From 62-47 sp044463945 (GTDB taxonomy: Bacteria; Pseudomonadota; Alphaproteobacteria; Rhizobiales; Xanthobacteraceae): 64,000 nt of DNA. The DNA lies in NCBI GenBank assembly GCA_044463945.1, contig JBIQLW010000005.1, forward strand, positions 86,395-150,394. Reading direction: 5' to 3'. A program made the position numbers and the translations under genes. Positions within the stretch are counted from its first letter, which is position 1. Every line of letters begins with the position of its first letter. Below the pieces are notes generated by a model that was not told where the DNA came from, did no database searches, and worked only from the letters and a program-made list of their open reading frames with translations. Of this stretch, positions 19,983 to 28,842 are shown in pieces.

Positions 19983-21602
19983 ATGACGGATCGAACGGAG
20001 AGCCGCGATCCCCGCGTTCCTGCGCGCGAGGATTGCGTGTTGCGCTACGTGCTGGAAAAGCGGGCTGGTCTACATCCGGATCGTCCGTATATCCGCCTGC
20101 CGGACGGCCGCACGATCAGCTACCGCGCGTTTCGCGACGAGGTGGTCCGGACCGCCGCCGGGCTTGCGGTGCTCGGCGTCCAGCAGGGCGACCACGTCAA
20201 TGTCTGGATGCCGAATACCATCGATATCGTTCGCGTCTGGTTCGCGATCAACTGGCTCGGCGCCGTCTATGTTCCGATCAACACCGCCTATCGCGGCAAT
20301 CTGCTTGCACATGTCATCGCCAACGGCGGCGCGCGGATCATGGTCGTCGGAGCGGGTCTGGTTGAACGCCTCGCTCAGATCGATCGTGCGGAGTTGGAAA
20401 CCCTGGTGGTTGCCGGCGAGGGCGCTCCGGCGATCGAGGGGCTGCGCAGCGTGCGACTGGCCGATGTCGATGCCGATCCGGCCACCTTGCCGGCGCTGGC
20501 GCGGCCGATCGAGCCCTGGGATATTCAATCGATCATTTATACGTCCGGCACCACCGGGCGCTCCAAGGGCGTGCTCTCATCCTATGCCCATATGTGGCAC
20601 ATGAGCGGCGTTCAGGCGTTTCCGATGCTGGACGAACACGACTGCTATCTGACGTTTCTGCCGTTCTTCCATGTTGGCGGCACGCTGCCCCCGATCGGGA
20701 TGCTCAATCGCGGCGGCACCATTGGCATCGGTGGCGATTTTACCACTGAGGCGTTCTGGCCCGCCGTCCGGGCGATGGGCGCGACCTACACCATTCTGCT
20801 TGGCGTGATGTCCAACTTCCTGTCGAAGCGCCCGCCGGCCGCCGACGATCGGGACCATACGCTGCGGAAGGTGACGATGATTCCGCTGCCGGACGACTGG
20901 CGCGCCTTTGCGGACCGGTTCGACCTCAAGGTCTGGACCCTGTTCAACATGACCGAGATCAATGTACCGATCGTGTCGGAGCCCAATCCGCAAGCCGTCG
21001 GCACTTGCGGCCGGCAACGGCCGGGCAACGAACTGCGGATTGTCGATGCGCATGATTGCGAGGTTCCCGTGGGGACGGTCGGCGAACTCATCGTTCGCAG
21101 CGACGCGCCATGGGCGCTCAACTCCGGCTACTACAAGGATGCCGAGGCGACCGTACAGGCTTGGCGCAACGGCTGGTTTCATACCGGCGATGCGTTCCGA
21201 CGCGATGCCGACGGTAACTTCTTCTTCGTCGATCGCATGAAGGATGCGATCCGCCGTCGCGGCGAGAACATCTCCTCGTTCGAGGTCGAAGCGGAAATTC
21301 TCGCTCACCCGAAAGTGCGGGAATGCGCCGTTGTCGCCGTTCCCAACGAACTGGCCGAAGACGATGTGCTGGCCGTGGTGGCCACCGTGCCGGGCGAAGT
21401 GATCGAGCCGCTCGAACTGCTTGAATTCCTGCAACCCCGGCTGGCCCATTTCATGTTGCCGCGATATGTCCGGATCATGGCCGATCTGCCGCGCACGCCG
21501 ACCCAGAAGGTCGAGAAGTATATCCTGAGGCAGCAGGGCCTTACGGCGGACGTATGGGATCGGGAGCAGGCCGGCATCAAGATCAAGCGAGAGAGCGTCT
21601 GA
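19983..21602 (+). CDS. AMP-dependent acyl-CoA ligase (CaiC-like)
   Basis: A 539-residue ANL ligase with IIYTSGTTGRSKGV (P-loop), NMTEINVP, GWFHTGDAFRRDADGNFFFVD, a hinge DRMKDAIRRRGENIS and a C-terminal PRTPTQKVEKY with the catalytic Lys. The RRRGENIS segment and overall form resemble crotonobetaine/carnitine- or acetoacetate-type ligases, but specificity cannot be read. The ATG follows a GGGAGGC site. It is read in the same direction as the MarR gene before it and the binding-protein gene after it. Confidence 0.88.
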   Translation: MTDRTESRDPRVPAREDCVLRYVLEKRAGLHPDRPYIRLPDGRTISYRAFRDEVVRTAAGLAVLGVQQGDHVNVWMPNTIDIVRVWFAINWLGAVYVPINTAYRGNLLAHVIANGGARIMVVGAGLVERLAQIDRAELETLVVAGEGAPAIEGLRSVRLADVDADPATLPALARPIEPWDIQSIIYTSGTTGRSKGVLSSYAHMWHMSGVQAFPMLDEHDCYLTFLPFFHVGGTLPPIGMLNRGGTIGIGGDFTTEAFWPAVRAMGATYTILLGVMSNFLSKRPPAADDRDHTLRKVTMIPLPDDWRAFADRFDLKVWTLFNMTEINVPIVSEPNPQAVGTCGRQRPGNELRIVDAHDCEVPVGTVGELIVRSDAPWALNSGYYKDAEATVQAWRNGWFHTGDAFRRDADGNFFFVDRMKDAIRRRGENISSFEVEAEILAHPKVRECAVVAVPNELAEDDVLAVVATVPGEVIEPLELLEFLQPRLAHFMLPRYVRIMADLPRTPTQKVEKYILRQQGLTADVWDREQAGIKIKRESV

Positions 21603-21825
21603 TCGTTTGCCGCGCGATCTGGAGTGCGAATGAATCGCATCGCCTGCATTGCAGATTCTGATGTCGATGACCTGCCAGCAGCTTGACGCAAGATTGGGCT
21701 GAGCGATCTCACGACAATGAATTTGATGCCGCTATTGTCGCTTTCGCAAGGTTAGCACGACTGGCTCGATCGCTGCGCGGCATTGCAGGTTTGACGCTGC
21801 GCCTCTGGCACGGAGAGAAAATACG

Positions 21826-23049
21826 ATGAGCAAGCATCATTCCGGACGCTCGCGTCGCGACTTTCTGGCGAGCGCGGTGGCGGTTACGGCCTTGGCCGGA
21901 CTTCGCAGCCCGGCCCTCGCACAGGCGAAGAAGGAAATCGTTATCGGTAATATCGACGCCTATTCGGGGCCCGCGGCGGTTTACTCGGCCATCGGCCGGA
22001 CGCCGGGCGCTTATTTCAAGATGATCAACGAGCAGGGCGGCGTGAACGGCCGCAAGATCAGATACATCACCTACGACGACGCCTACAGCCCGCCCAAAAC
22101 GGTCGAGCAGGCGCGCAAGCTGGTCGAAAGTGACGAGATCGATGTGATGTTCAGCCCGCTCGGCGCGCCGACGAATGCGGCGATCATGAAATACATGAAC
22201 CAGAAAAAGGTGCCGCACCTTTTCATCGCCTCCGGCGCAACCGAATTTGGCGACCACAAGAACTTTCCGTGGACCATGGGCTTCATGCCTTGCTATCAGA
22301 TCGAAGGGCGCATTTTCGCCCAGCATGTCCTGTCGACGCAGCCGGACGCCAAGATCGGCATCGTCTATCAGAACGACGATTTTGGCCGGGACGTGTTGAA
22401 GGGTTTCAAGAGCGGACTCGGTGCGAAATCGTCGATGATCGTTGCGGAGTTGTCCTATGAGACGTCGGCTCCGACGATCGATAGCCAGATCGTGAAGTGC
22501 AGGGCCGCCGGCGCGAATGTGTTCATGAGCATGACGACCCCGAAATTCGCGGCGCAGGGGATCAGAAAGATTGCCGAACTGGGCTGGCAGCCGACCCACT
22601 ATATCGGCAACAATGCCTCGTCGGCGGGGTCGACGCTCAAGGCGGCCGGCTTCGATATCTCCAACGGGATTGTTTCAAGCGCGTATATGAAGGATCCCGT
22701 CGACGCGTCCTGGGACGACGATCCGGCGATCAAGACATGGCGCGCGTTCCTGGACAAATACGATCCGGAAGCCGCAAAGAATGACATCTACGCCGGCATT
22801 GCCTATGTGGTCAGCCAGGTCATGGTGCAGGTTCTCAAGCAGTGCGGTGACGACGTTTCGCGCGAAAACATCATGAGGCAGGCCGCGAACCTCAAGGATT
22901 TCGAGTGCGATCTCCTTCTGCCGGGCATCAAGGTCAACACCGGCCCGGCCGACTATTATCCGGTCGAGCAATTGCAACTCGTGCGCTTCAACGGCAAGCG
23001 ATATGAAGCGTTGGGACCGGTGATCGACGGCGGCATTTCCAAGTCCTGA
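21826..23049 (+). CDS. Periplasmic substrate-binding protein, Liv/HAAT family, Tat-exported (orphan)
   Basis: A 407-residue binding protein with a twin-arginine signal (GRSRRDFLASAVAVTALAG, Arg 11-12 region) and an ALAQA cleavage site. The mature protein begins KKEIVIGNIDAYSGPAAVYS, typical of the class. GGAGAG precedes the ATG. The 223 bp between the ligase stop and this ATG contain no gene or clear hairpin. No permease or ATPase is adjacent; pairing with the ligase upstream suggests uptake and activation of the same acid. It differs from the Sec-type subfamily at 12648, 35188 and 48879. Confidence 0.9.
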   Translation: MSKHHSGRSRRDFLASAVAVTALAGLRSPALAQAKKEIVIGNIDAYSGPAAVYSAIGRTPGAYFKMINEQGGVNGRKIRYITYDDAYSPPKTVEQARKLVESDEIDVMFSPLGAPTNAAIMKYMNQKKVPHLFIASGATEFGDHKNFPWTMGFMPCYQIEGRIFAQHVLSTQPDAKIGIVYQNDDFGRDVLKGFKSGLGAKSSMIVAELSYETSAPTIDSQIVKCRAAGANVFMSMTTPKFAAQGIRKIAELGWQPTHYIGNNASSAGSTLKAAGFDISNGIVSSAYMKDPVDASWDDDPAIKTWRAFLDKYDPEAAKNDIYAGIAYVVSQVMVQVLKQCGDDVSRENIMRQAANLKDFECDLLLPGIKVNTGPADYYPVEQLQLVRFNGKRYEALGPVIDGGISKS

Positions 23050-23051
23050 AG

Positions 23052-23084
23052 TTCAGGCGTGCCGGGCCGATGAAGGCGCCTGAA
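23052..23084. other. Long-loop inverted repeat between convergent genes
   Basis: TTCAGGCG and CGCCTGAA are perfect 8-bp arms with a 17-base loop just after the binding-protein stop, in the 85-bp gap facing icd. There is no T-run of note, so termination is possible but weakly supported. Confidence 0.3.
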
Positions 23085-23134
23085 AATGCCGCGGCCCGGG
23101 CCCGGCGGAAGAAGTTGCCGGGCTCCATGCGCTT

Positions 23135-25360
23135 CTATGCCAGCGCCGCGTTCAGCGTCGCGCTCGGACGCATCACGGCGGCGCACTTTTCCGGGTCCGG
23201 CAGGTAGTAACCGCCGATGTCGGCGGGAGCGCCCTGCACGGCGGCAAGCTCGGCGACGATCTTCTCCTCGTTGCGGGCGAGCGTCTGGGCCAGCGGCTTG
23301 AACCGCGCCTGCAATTCGGTGTCCTCGGTCTGCGCGGCAAGCTCCTGCGCCCAGTACATCGCCAGATAGAACTGGCTGCCGCGGTTATCGAGTTCGCCGG
23401 TGCGCGGCGAGGGCGATTTTCTGTTGTCGAGCAGCTTGCCGGTGGCGGCGTCCAGCGTTTTCGCCAGCAGCTTGGCCTTGCCGTTTCCGGTCTTCAGGCC
23501 GAGGTCTTCCAGCGAGACGGCGAGCGCCAGAAATTCGCCCAAGGAATCCCAGCGCAGGTGGTTCTCCTCGACCAGTTGCTGGACGTGCTTGGGGGCTGAG
23601 CCGCCGGCGCCGGTTTCGTACATGCCGCCCCCTGCCATCAGCGGGACGATCGACAGCATCTTGGCCGAGGTGCCCAACTCCATGATGGGAAACAGGTCGG
23701 TCAGGTAGTCGCGCAGAATGTTGCCGGTGGCGCTGATGGTGTCGAGGCCACGGATCACGCGCTCCAGCGTATAGCGCATGGCGCGCACCTGGCTCATGAT
23801 CTGAATGTCGAGGCCGGTGGTGTCGTGTTCGTGCAGGTACATCTTGACCTTGGTGATGAGCTGCGCCTCATGCGGCCGATAGGGGTCGAGCCAGAACAGC
23901 ACCGGCATCCCCGAATGACGGGCGCGGGTGACGGCGAGTTTGACCCAGTCGCGGATAGCGGCGTCCTTGACCTGGCACATCCGCCAGATGTCGCCCTGCT
24001 CGACGTTCTGGCTCAGCAGCACCTCGCCGGTGGCAAGGTCGGTGATATTGGCGACGCCGTCCTCAGGAATTTCGAAGGTCTTGTCGTGCGAGCCGTATTC
24101 CTCGGCCTGCTGCGCCATCAGGCCGACATTGGGTACGGTGCCCATGGTGCGCGGATCGAACGCGCCGTGCCATTTGCAGAAGTTGATCATCTCCTGGTAG
24201 ATGCGAGCGAAGGTGCTTTCCGGCATCACCGCCTTGACGTCCTTCAGGCGGCCATCTGCGCCCCACATTTTGCCGCCGTTGCGGATCATCGCCGGCATCG
24301 ACGCGTCGACGATGATGTCGTTGGGCGAATAGAAATTGGTGATGCCCTTGGCCGAATCGACCATCGCCAGTTCCGGCCGGTGCTCGTGGCAGGCGTGCAG
24401 ATCGCGCCGGATCTCATCCTGCTGGCTTTGCGGCAGGCTGGCGATCTTGGTGTAGAGATCCACCATGCCGTTGTTGACGTTGACGCCCAGTTCCTCGAAC
24501 AGCGGACCGTGCTTCTCGAAGGCCTCGCGGTAATAGATCTTGACGCAGTGGCCGAACACGATGGGGTGCGACACCTTCATCATGGTGGCCTTGACGTGCA
24601 GCGAGAACATCACGCCGGTTTTGTATGCGTCCTCGATCTGCTGCTCGTAGAATTCCAGAAGCGCCTTCTTGCTCATGAACATCGAGTCGATGACTTCACG
24701 ATCCTGCAGCGACACCTTGGGCTTGAGGACGATGGTCTTGCCGCTCTTGGTAATCAGCTCCATCTTGACGTCGCGCGCCCGGTCCAGCGTCATCGACTTC
24801 TCGCCGTGGTAGAAATCGCCGTGATGCATATGCGAGACGTGCGAGCGCGACGCCTGACTCCATTCCGCCATGCTGTGCGGATTCTTGCGCGCGTAGTTCT
24901 TCACCGCCAGCGGCGCGCGGCGGTCGGAATTGCCCTCGCGCAACACTGGGTTCACCGCGCTGCCAATGCACTTGGCGTAGCGCGCCCGGATCGCCTTTTC
25001 CTCATCGGATTTGGGGTTTTCGGGGTAGTTCGGGACCTTGTAGCCCTTGCCCTGCAACTCCTTGATGGCCGCCATCAACTGCGCCACCGAAGCGCTGATG
25101 TTGGGCAGCTTGATGATGTTGGTATCGGGCAACAGCGTCAGCCGGCCCAGTTCGGCCAGATTGTCCGGCACGCGCTGCGCCTCGGTCAGGAACTCGGGAA
25201 ATTCGCCAAGAATGCGGGCGGCCACCGAAATGTCGCTGGTGACAACATCGATGCCGGCCGGCGCGGTGAAGGCGCGCACGATCGGCAGGAACGCCGTCGT
25301 CGCCAGCGCGGGGGCCTCGTCGGTCAAAGTGTAGATGATGGTGGGGGAGGTCGTGCTCAT
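23135..25360 (-). CDS. icd: NADP-dependent isocitrate dehydrogenase, monomeric type
   Basis: A 741-residue protein of the monomeric IDH family (usual length about 740), with the typical N-terminus TIIYTLTDEAPALAT and the conserved stretch NFYSPNDIIVDASMPAMIRN. It oxidatively decarboxylates isocitrate to 2-oxoglutarate and CO2 in the TCA cycle, producing NADPH. I chose the ATG at 25360; an in-frame TTG at 25381 is less likely. It stands alone, convergent with the binding-protein gene and separated from the next leftward gene by 270 bp without recognisable features. Confidence 0.95.
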   Translation of the reverse strand: MSTTSPTIIYTLTDEAPALATTAFLPIVRAFTAPAGIDVVTSDISVAARILGEFPEFLTEAQRVPDNLAELGRLTLLPDTNIIKLPNISASVAQLMAAIKELQGKGYKVPNYPENPKSDEEKAIRARYAKCIGSAVNPVLREGNSDRRAPLAVKNYARKNPHSMAEWSQASRSHVSHMHHGDFYHGEKSMTLDRARDVKMELITKSGKTIVLKPKVSLQDREVIDSMFMSKKALLEFYEQQIEDAYKTGVMFSLHVKATMMKVSHPIVFGHCVKIYYREAFEKHGPLFEELGVNVNNGMVDLYTKIASLPQSQQDEIRRDLHACHEHRPELAMVDSAKGITNFYSPNDIIVDASMPAMIRNGGKMWGADGRLKDVKAVMPESTFARIYQEMINFCKWHGAFDPRTMGTVPNVGLMAQQAEEYGSHDKTFEIPEDGVANITDLATGEVLLSQNVEQGDIWRMCQVKDAAIRDWVKLAVTRARHSGMPVLFWLDPYRPHEAQLITKVKMYLHEHDTTGLDIQIMSQVRAMRYTLERVIRGLDTISATGNILRDYLTDLFPIMELGTSAKMLSIVPLMAGGGMYETGAGGSAPKHVQQLVEENHLRWDSLGEFLALAVSLEDLGLKTGNGKAKLLAKTLDAATGKLLDNRKSPSPRTGELDNRGSQFYLAMYWAQELAAQTEDTELQARFKPLAQTLARNEEKIVAELAAVQGAPADIGGYYLPDPEKCAAVMRPSATLNAALA

Positions 25361-25633
25361 GCGCTGGCTCTCTTGGTGCAACTGGAACCGGATGCCGGGG
25401 AAAGCACCGCCCCGGACTGGTGCGGCGATTGAAGGGCAATTAAGCGGCGGGTTTTCCGGCGGCGGGGCGGTTCGATCTCGTGATGGAACCTGCCATTAAA
25501 CGACGGGCTCGGGCAACAGGTTTGCATCCTCCTCGCGCTGCCGGGCAGAGGTGACGATCGCCATTTGAATACCATCGGCGTGGCTATGCCTGAGGACGCC
25601 CGGTGAGCTTTGATCGAAGGAGAGCGGCTTTGC

Positions 25634-26566
25634 TCATGCCGGCCGATAGGCGCCCTGTTCGTCGATCTGCACCCGCCCGTCGGCAACAAGCTCGTCGAGA
25701 TGCTGCGAGATCGTCCGGGTCTCGGAGGCCGTCACCCACGGACTCTCGTAGCCCGGCGGATAGAGCAGCCGCTGCGCGACCAACTGCTCCAGCGTCTTCG
25801 GTGACTCGTTCAGCATGGCCAGCAGGCGCTGCTCGCGCTCGTCGATCTTGGCGGCATAGGCGGCGAGATCCTGCAAGAAGCGCGCGCGATCCGTATAGAC
25901 GCCGCGGTGATGCGCCGTGACCCAGACCTTTGCCGGAATCTCCGGCAGTTGCGCCAGGCTGCGGCGGAAGCCGGACAGGCTTGAGGAGGCATCGCCGTAG
26001 TAGGGCCCGAAGCCGGTCAGATCGATGTCACCGATAAACGCCACGCCCTCCGGTTCGACCAAGAGGACACAGTGACCGGCCGTGTGGCCCGGCATGTGAA
26101 AGGCGCGGACCCGTACCCCGCCGAGATCCCAGGATGCGCCGTCCACGTAGCCCTGTGCATCGGGGCGCGGCGCGTAAAAGAAGTCGCGCTGGAATTGCGC
26201 TTGCATGTCCGGCACGCTCTCCTGATCGGTCAGCCCGAAGGCCGCGACCAGTCCATCCCAACTCCGCGCCGCCTCAAGATCGGCTTCATGCACGTAGACC
26301 GGCGCATGGGGGAGGCGGTGCAGGCCAGCCATATGGTCTTCGTGGACGTGACCCATCACCACGAGTTCGGTGGCATCGAACTCCGGCCCGATGAGGTTCG
26401 ATACGATCGGTGCGTCTAGCGCCGCCCGCGTATCCGAGCCGCGGACGAGCACCTGGTTTCCATCGGGATATTTGCCGTTCTTTTCGCCGAAGAACACCGA
26501 TACCCGGCCGAAATCCGCGCGCTGGACTGGTGCGCGAGAGGCAGGCTGGCTTGCAACAGGACTCAT
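25634..26566 (-). CDS. MBL-fold metallo-hydrolase
   Basis: A 310-residue metallo-beta-lactamase-fold protein. It has HVHEDH (73-78), the downstream metal ligands in HMPGHTAGH, an Asp in FIGDIDLTG and His in TAHHRG, so a binuclear metal site is complete. The last about 60 residues look like a winged-helix tail, as in LACTB2- or glyoxalase-type hydrolases. I chose the ATG at 26566, preceded by GAAGGAGAG; an ATG at 26623 abuts its purine run. It follows the MFS gene by 73 bp and is probably co-transcribed with it. Substrate (thioester, lactone or ester) is unknown. Confidence 0.87.
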   Translation of the reverse strand: MSPVASQPASRAPVQRADFGRVSVFFGEKNGKYPDGNQVLVRGSDTRAALDAPIVSNLIGPEFDATELVVMGHVHEDHMAGLHRLPHAPVYVHEADLEAARSWDGLVAAFGLTDQESVPDMQAQFQRDFFYAPRPDAQGYVDGASWDLGGVRVRAFHMPGHTAGHCVLLVEPEGVAFIGDIDLTGFGPYYGDASSSLSGFRRSLAQLPEIPAKVWVTAHHRGVYTDRARFLQDLAAYAAKIDEREQRLLAMLNESPKTLEQLVAQRLLYPPGYESPWVTASETRTISQHLDELVADGRVQIDEQGAYRPA

Positions 26567-26639
26567 ATCGATCGACTCTCCTTCAGCAAAAGTTGCTGTC
26601 GCCCGCGAGGGCCGGTTGGCCATCTCCCCCGACGACGCC

Positions 26640-27875
26640 TTAAGTGGCCCGCAGCGCCGGCGGCCGCGACGGCCGGATCAACGCGAACGCGATCTGGACG
26701 ATGCCGCCGGCAAGCCCAAGCGCGACGCCAATGCGCCAGGCCATGGTGTAGGAGCCGAGCGTATCATAGAGCAATCCTCCGCCGTAGGCGCCAAGGAAGC
26801 TGCCAAGCTGGTGGACCATGAAGGAAAGCCCCTGGATCATCGCCTGCCAGCGCAGCCCGAACATCTCGGCGATGGCTCCGGCGGCGAGCGGGCTCACGCC
26901 CAGCCAGAGAAAGCCCATGATGGCGCCGAACAGCAGCGTCGATTCCGGCGTCGCGGGCAGCATGAAATACCAGCCGAGCGTCAACGAACGCAGGATATAG
27001 ATCATGCCGAGCAGCGCGAGCTTGTTCCAGCGCTCGCCGGCCCAGCCGAAGAACAGCGAGCCCAGCACGTTGAAGCCTCCGATCACGCCGAGCGTCTGCG
27101 CGCTCAGCATCGGATCAAGACCGCAGATCGCGAGATAGGACGGCAGATGCGTGGTGATGAATATCAGTTGCATCCCGCAGACCATGAACGCACAGCTCAT
27201 CACCACGAAGGAGGCGTTGCTGAACGCGGCCTTTGCGGCCATCAGCGCCGTGGCGTCACCGATCTCCTCGGACGTGGTGGTTTTGGGGAGCGGAATCTGA
27301 TCGACCCTGCCGGCGAACCAGGCGGCCGGGAGCATGAGGAGCGCCAGCGCCACGAAGCCGAACAGCCCGATGCGCCAGCCGAAGTCATCGCTCAACGCTT
27401 GCCCGATCGGCGCCGACAGCAATGCGCCGAGCGAGCCAACGGCGGACACGATGCCAAGCACGGTCGAGCGCACCGTTTCCGGCACCGCGCGGGTTGCCAC
27501 CGACATCGCGATCGCCGTTGCCGTGCAAGCAAGCGATGCGCCGATCAGGATGCCGCCGCCGATCAGGACGCCGACGATGCCGTGCGCGCCCGCCATCAAT
27601 GCGAGCCCCGCCATGTAGAGCAGCGCGCCGATCACCATGATGAGGCGAAAGCCGTAACGGACTGTCAGGGCGCCCGCGAGTGGTTGCAGAAATCCCCAGG
27701 CGAGATTCTGGACGGCAATCGCCAGCGTGAAGTCGGACACCGAGATGCCGACGTCGCGGGTCAGCGGCTGCATGAAGAGGCCGAGACTTTGCCGCAGCCC
27801 CATGCTCAGCGTCAGGACGACGGATGCGCCGATCAGGATCGGAAGCGCGGGACGCAGGACTTGCAGCAACGGCAT
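26640..27875 (-). CDS. MFS transporter
   Basis: A 411-residue major-facilitator protein with 12 predicted hydrophobic helices and the inter-helix charged loop LTVRYGFRLIMV near helix 2-3. It resembles monocarboxylate/oxalate-type MFS carriers by eye. GGGAGAG lies upstream of its ATG. A promoter with an embedded inverted repeat lies at 27927-27955, between this gene and the TetR gene that precedes it on the same strand. Together with the metallo-hydrolase it forms an uptake (or efflux) plus hydrolysis pair. Confidence 0.9.
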   Translation of the reverse strand: MPLLQVLRPALPILIGASVVLTLSMGLRQSLGLFMQPLTRDVGISVSDFTLAIAVQNLAWGFLQPLAGALTVRYGFRLIMVIGALLYMAGLALMAGAHGIVGVLIGGGILIGASLACTATAIAMSVATRAVPETVRSTVLGIVSAVGSLGALLSAPIGQALSDDFGWRIGLFGFVALALLMLPAAWFAGRVDQIPLPKTTTSEEIGDATALMAAKAAFSNASFVVMSCAFMVCGMQLIFITTHLPSYLAICGLDPMLSAQTLGVIGGFNVLGSLFFGWAGERWNKLALLGMIYILRSLTLGWYFMLPATPESTLLFGAIMGFLWLGVSPLAAGAIAEMFGLRWQAMIQGLSFMVHQLGSFLGAYGGGLLYDTLGSYTMAWRIGVALGLAGGIVQIAFALIRPSRPPALRAT

Positions 27876-27926
27876 CGTTGTCTTCTCTCCCGGCGGCGAT
27901 CAGAGTCCTGGCGTTCCGCTGCGCAC

Positions 27927-27955
27927 ATTTATCATTACATACGTTATGTAAACAA
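27927..27955 (-). promoter_or_regulatory. Promoter with operator-like palindrome in its spacer, upstream of the MFS gene
   Basis: On the minus strand TTGTTT (27955-27950), a 17-base spacer and ATAAAT (27932-27927) form a sigma-70-like promoter. The spacer and box edge hold a perfect 7+3+7 inverted repeat, TTACATA-CGT-TATGTAA (27935-27951). A palindrome filling a promoter spacer is classic TetR-type repression; the TetR gene immediately upstream is the likely regulator. Confidence 0.6.
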
Positions 27956-28055
27956 GCGCAAACGCTGATCGCATCCATGCAGGGAAGGAAGAGAGCCATT
28001 CCTGAAAACTGGGGAAGAATGGCCGAAAGCTATCGCACGGCTTCCTCCCGCTCTA

Positions 28056-28742
28056 TCAGGAACCGGTGTTGCCGTTGGTGGCCGGGGGCGGCGAGATCAT
28101 GGCGATTGTCGCATCCACCAGTGCCTGTACACGCGTCGGCTGAAACCGGTCCGGCTCGACCGGAAACATGATCATCCAGCCGTCACCGATCGCGCTGAGC
28201 TGATCGGCAAGCAGGTCGGCGGGAATGTCGCAGCGGATCAGACCCCGAGTCTGTCCCCGCGCCAGTATCGCGGTCAGTGCGTCGCGATAGCGCGCATATC
28301 GGCGCTGGTAGACAGCGGCGAAGGCGGGCTCGTGTCTGGCATGGGCCAACAACTGGAACGCCGCCTGCCATGGCTCCGGATCGTCGGAATTGATCCAGCT
28401 CAGCCATCGCTGAAGGCCGACCCTGACATCGATGCGATCCTGGCCTTTGCCAAGCTGCGCGTCGAACTGGTCGAACAGGCTTTCGGCGACGGCGGTGACC
28501 ATCTTTTCCTTGTTCGCGAAGTAATAGGTAACCGCGCCCGTCGTGCACTCTGCGCGCTGCGCCACCTTGCGTAGCGAGGCACCGGCGAAGCCCTCCCGCG
28601 CGATCACGGAAATGGCCGCCTTCAGCAGTTCGGCTCGCTTGGCCGCATGGTCGCCGACCGGGCGTCCTCGTCGGGCGATCGCCCCGGCCGCGCTCTTTGT
28701 CACCTGACGGCCAGCATTTGTCGGAAGGACCCGTTTCTTCAT
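28056..28742 (-). CDS. TetR family transcriptional regulator
   Basis: A 228-residue TetR protein with a basic N-terminus and helix-turn-helix ending AECTTGAVTYYFANKEKM (about residues 67-84). The C-terminal half is BetI/TetR_C-like, with TMSP-type helices not further assignable. It is 180 bp upstream of the MFS gene on the same strand and probably represses the MFS-hydrolase promoter. An imperfect inverted repeat (28775-28793) just upstream of its own ATG could serve autoregulation. Confidence 0.9.
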   Translation of the reverse strand: MKKRVLPTNAGRQVTKSAAGAIARRGRPVGDHAAKRAELLKAAISVIAREGFAGASLRKVAQRAECTTGAVTYYFANKEKMVTAVAESLFDQFDAQLGKGQDRIDVRVGLQRWLSWINSDDPEPWQAAFQLLAHARHEPAFAAVYQRRYARYRDALTAILARGQTRGLIRCDIPADLLADQLSAIGDGWMIMFPVEPDRFQPTRVQALVDATIAMISPPPATNGNTGS

Positions 28743-28774
28743 GTGGCGGCAAATAGCGGGTTTGGATCTCGCAT

Positions 28775-28793
28775 CAATTATTCATAACAATTG
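28775..28793. promoter_or_regulatory. Imperfect inverted repeat upstream of the TetR gene
   Basis: CAATTATT and AACAATTG flank CAT and match at seven of eight positions. It sits 33-51 bp upstream of the TetR start in an AT-rich patch, where a promoter would lie. A role in autoregulation is speculative. Confidence 0.3.
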
Positions 28794-28842
28794 CTGTGTA
28801 AAACGCAAAGAGCCGCCATTCTGGACGCGGTCGCTCTCGAAC

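Noticed and set aside
23825..25432. Open frame of 535 codons on the plus strand
   Set aside because: Antisense to monomeric isocitrate dehydrogenase, which is certain.
25382..25633. Possible small gene between icd and the metallo-hydrolase
   Set aside because: Open frames here are short, without ribosome-binding sites or hydrophobic/motif content; I see only leader sequence.
26370..27968. Open frame of 532 codons on the plus strand
   Set aside because: Antisense to the MFS and metallo-hydrolase genes; it is almost entirely charged low-complexity sequence.
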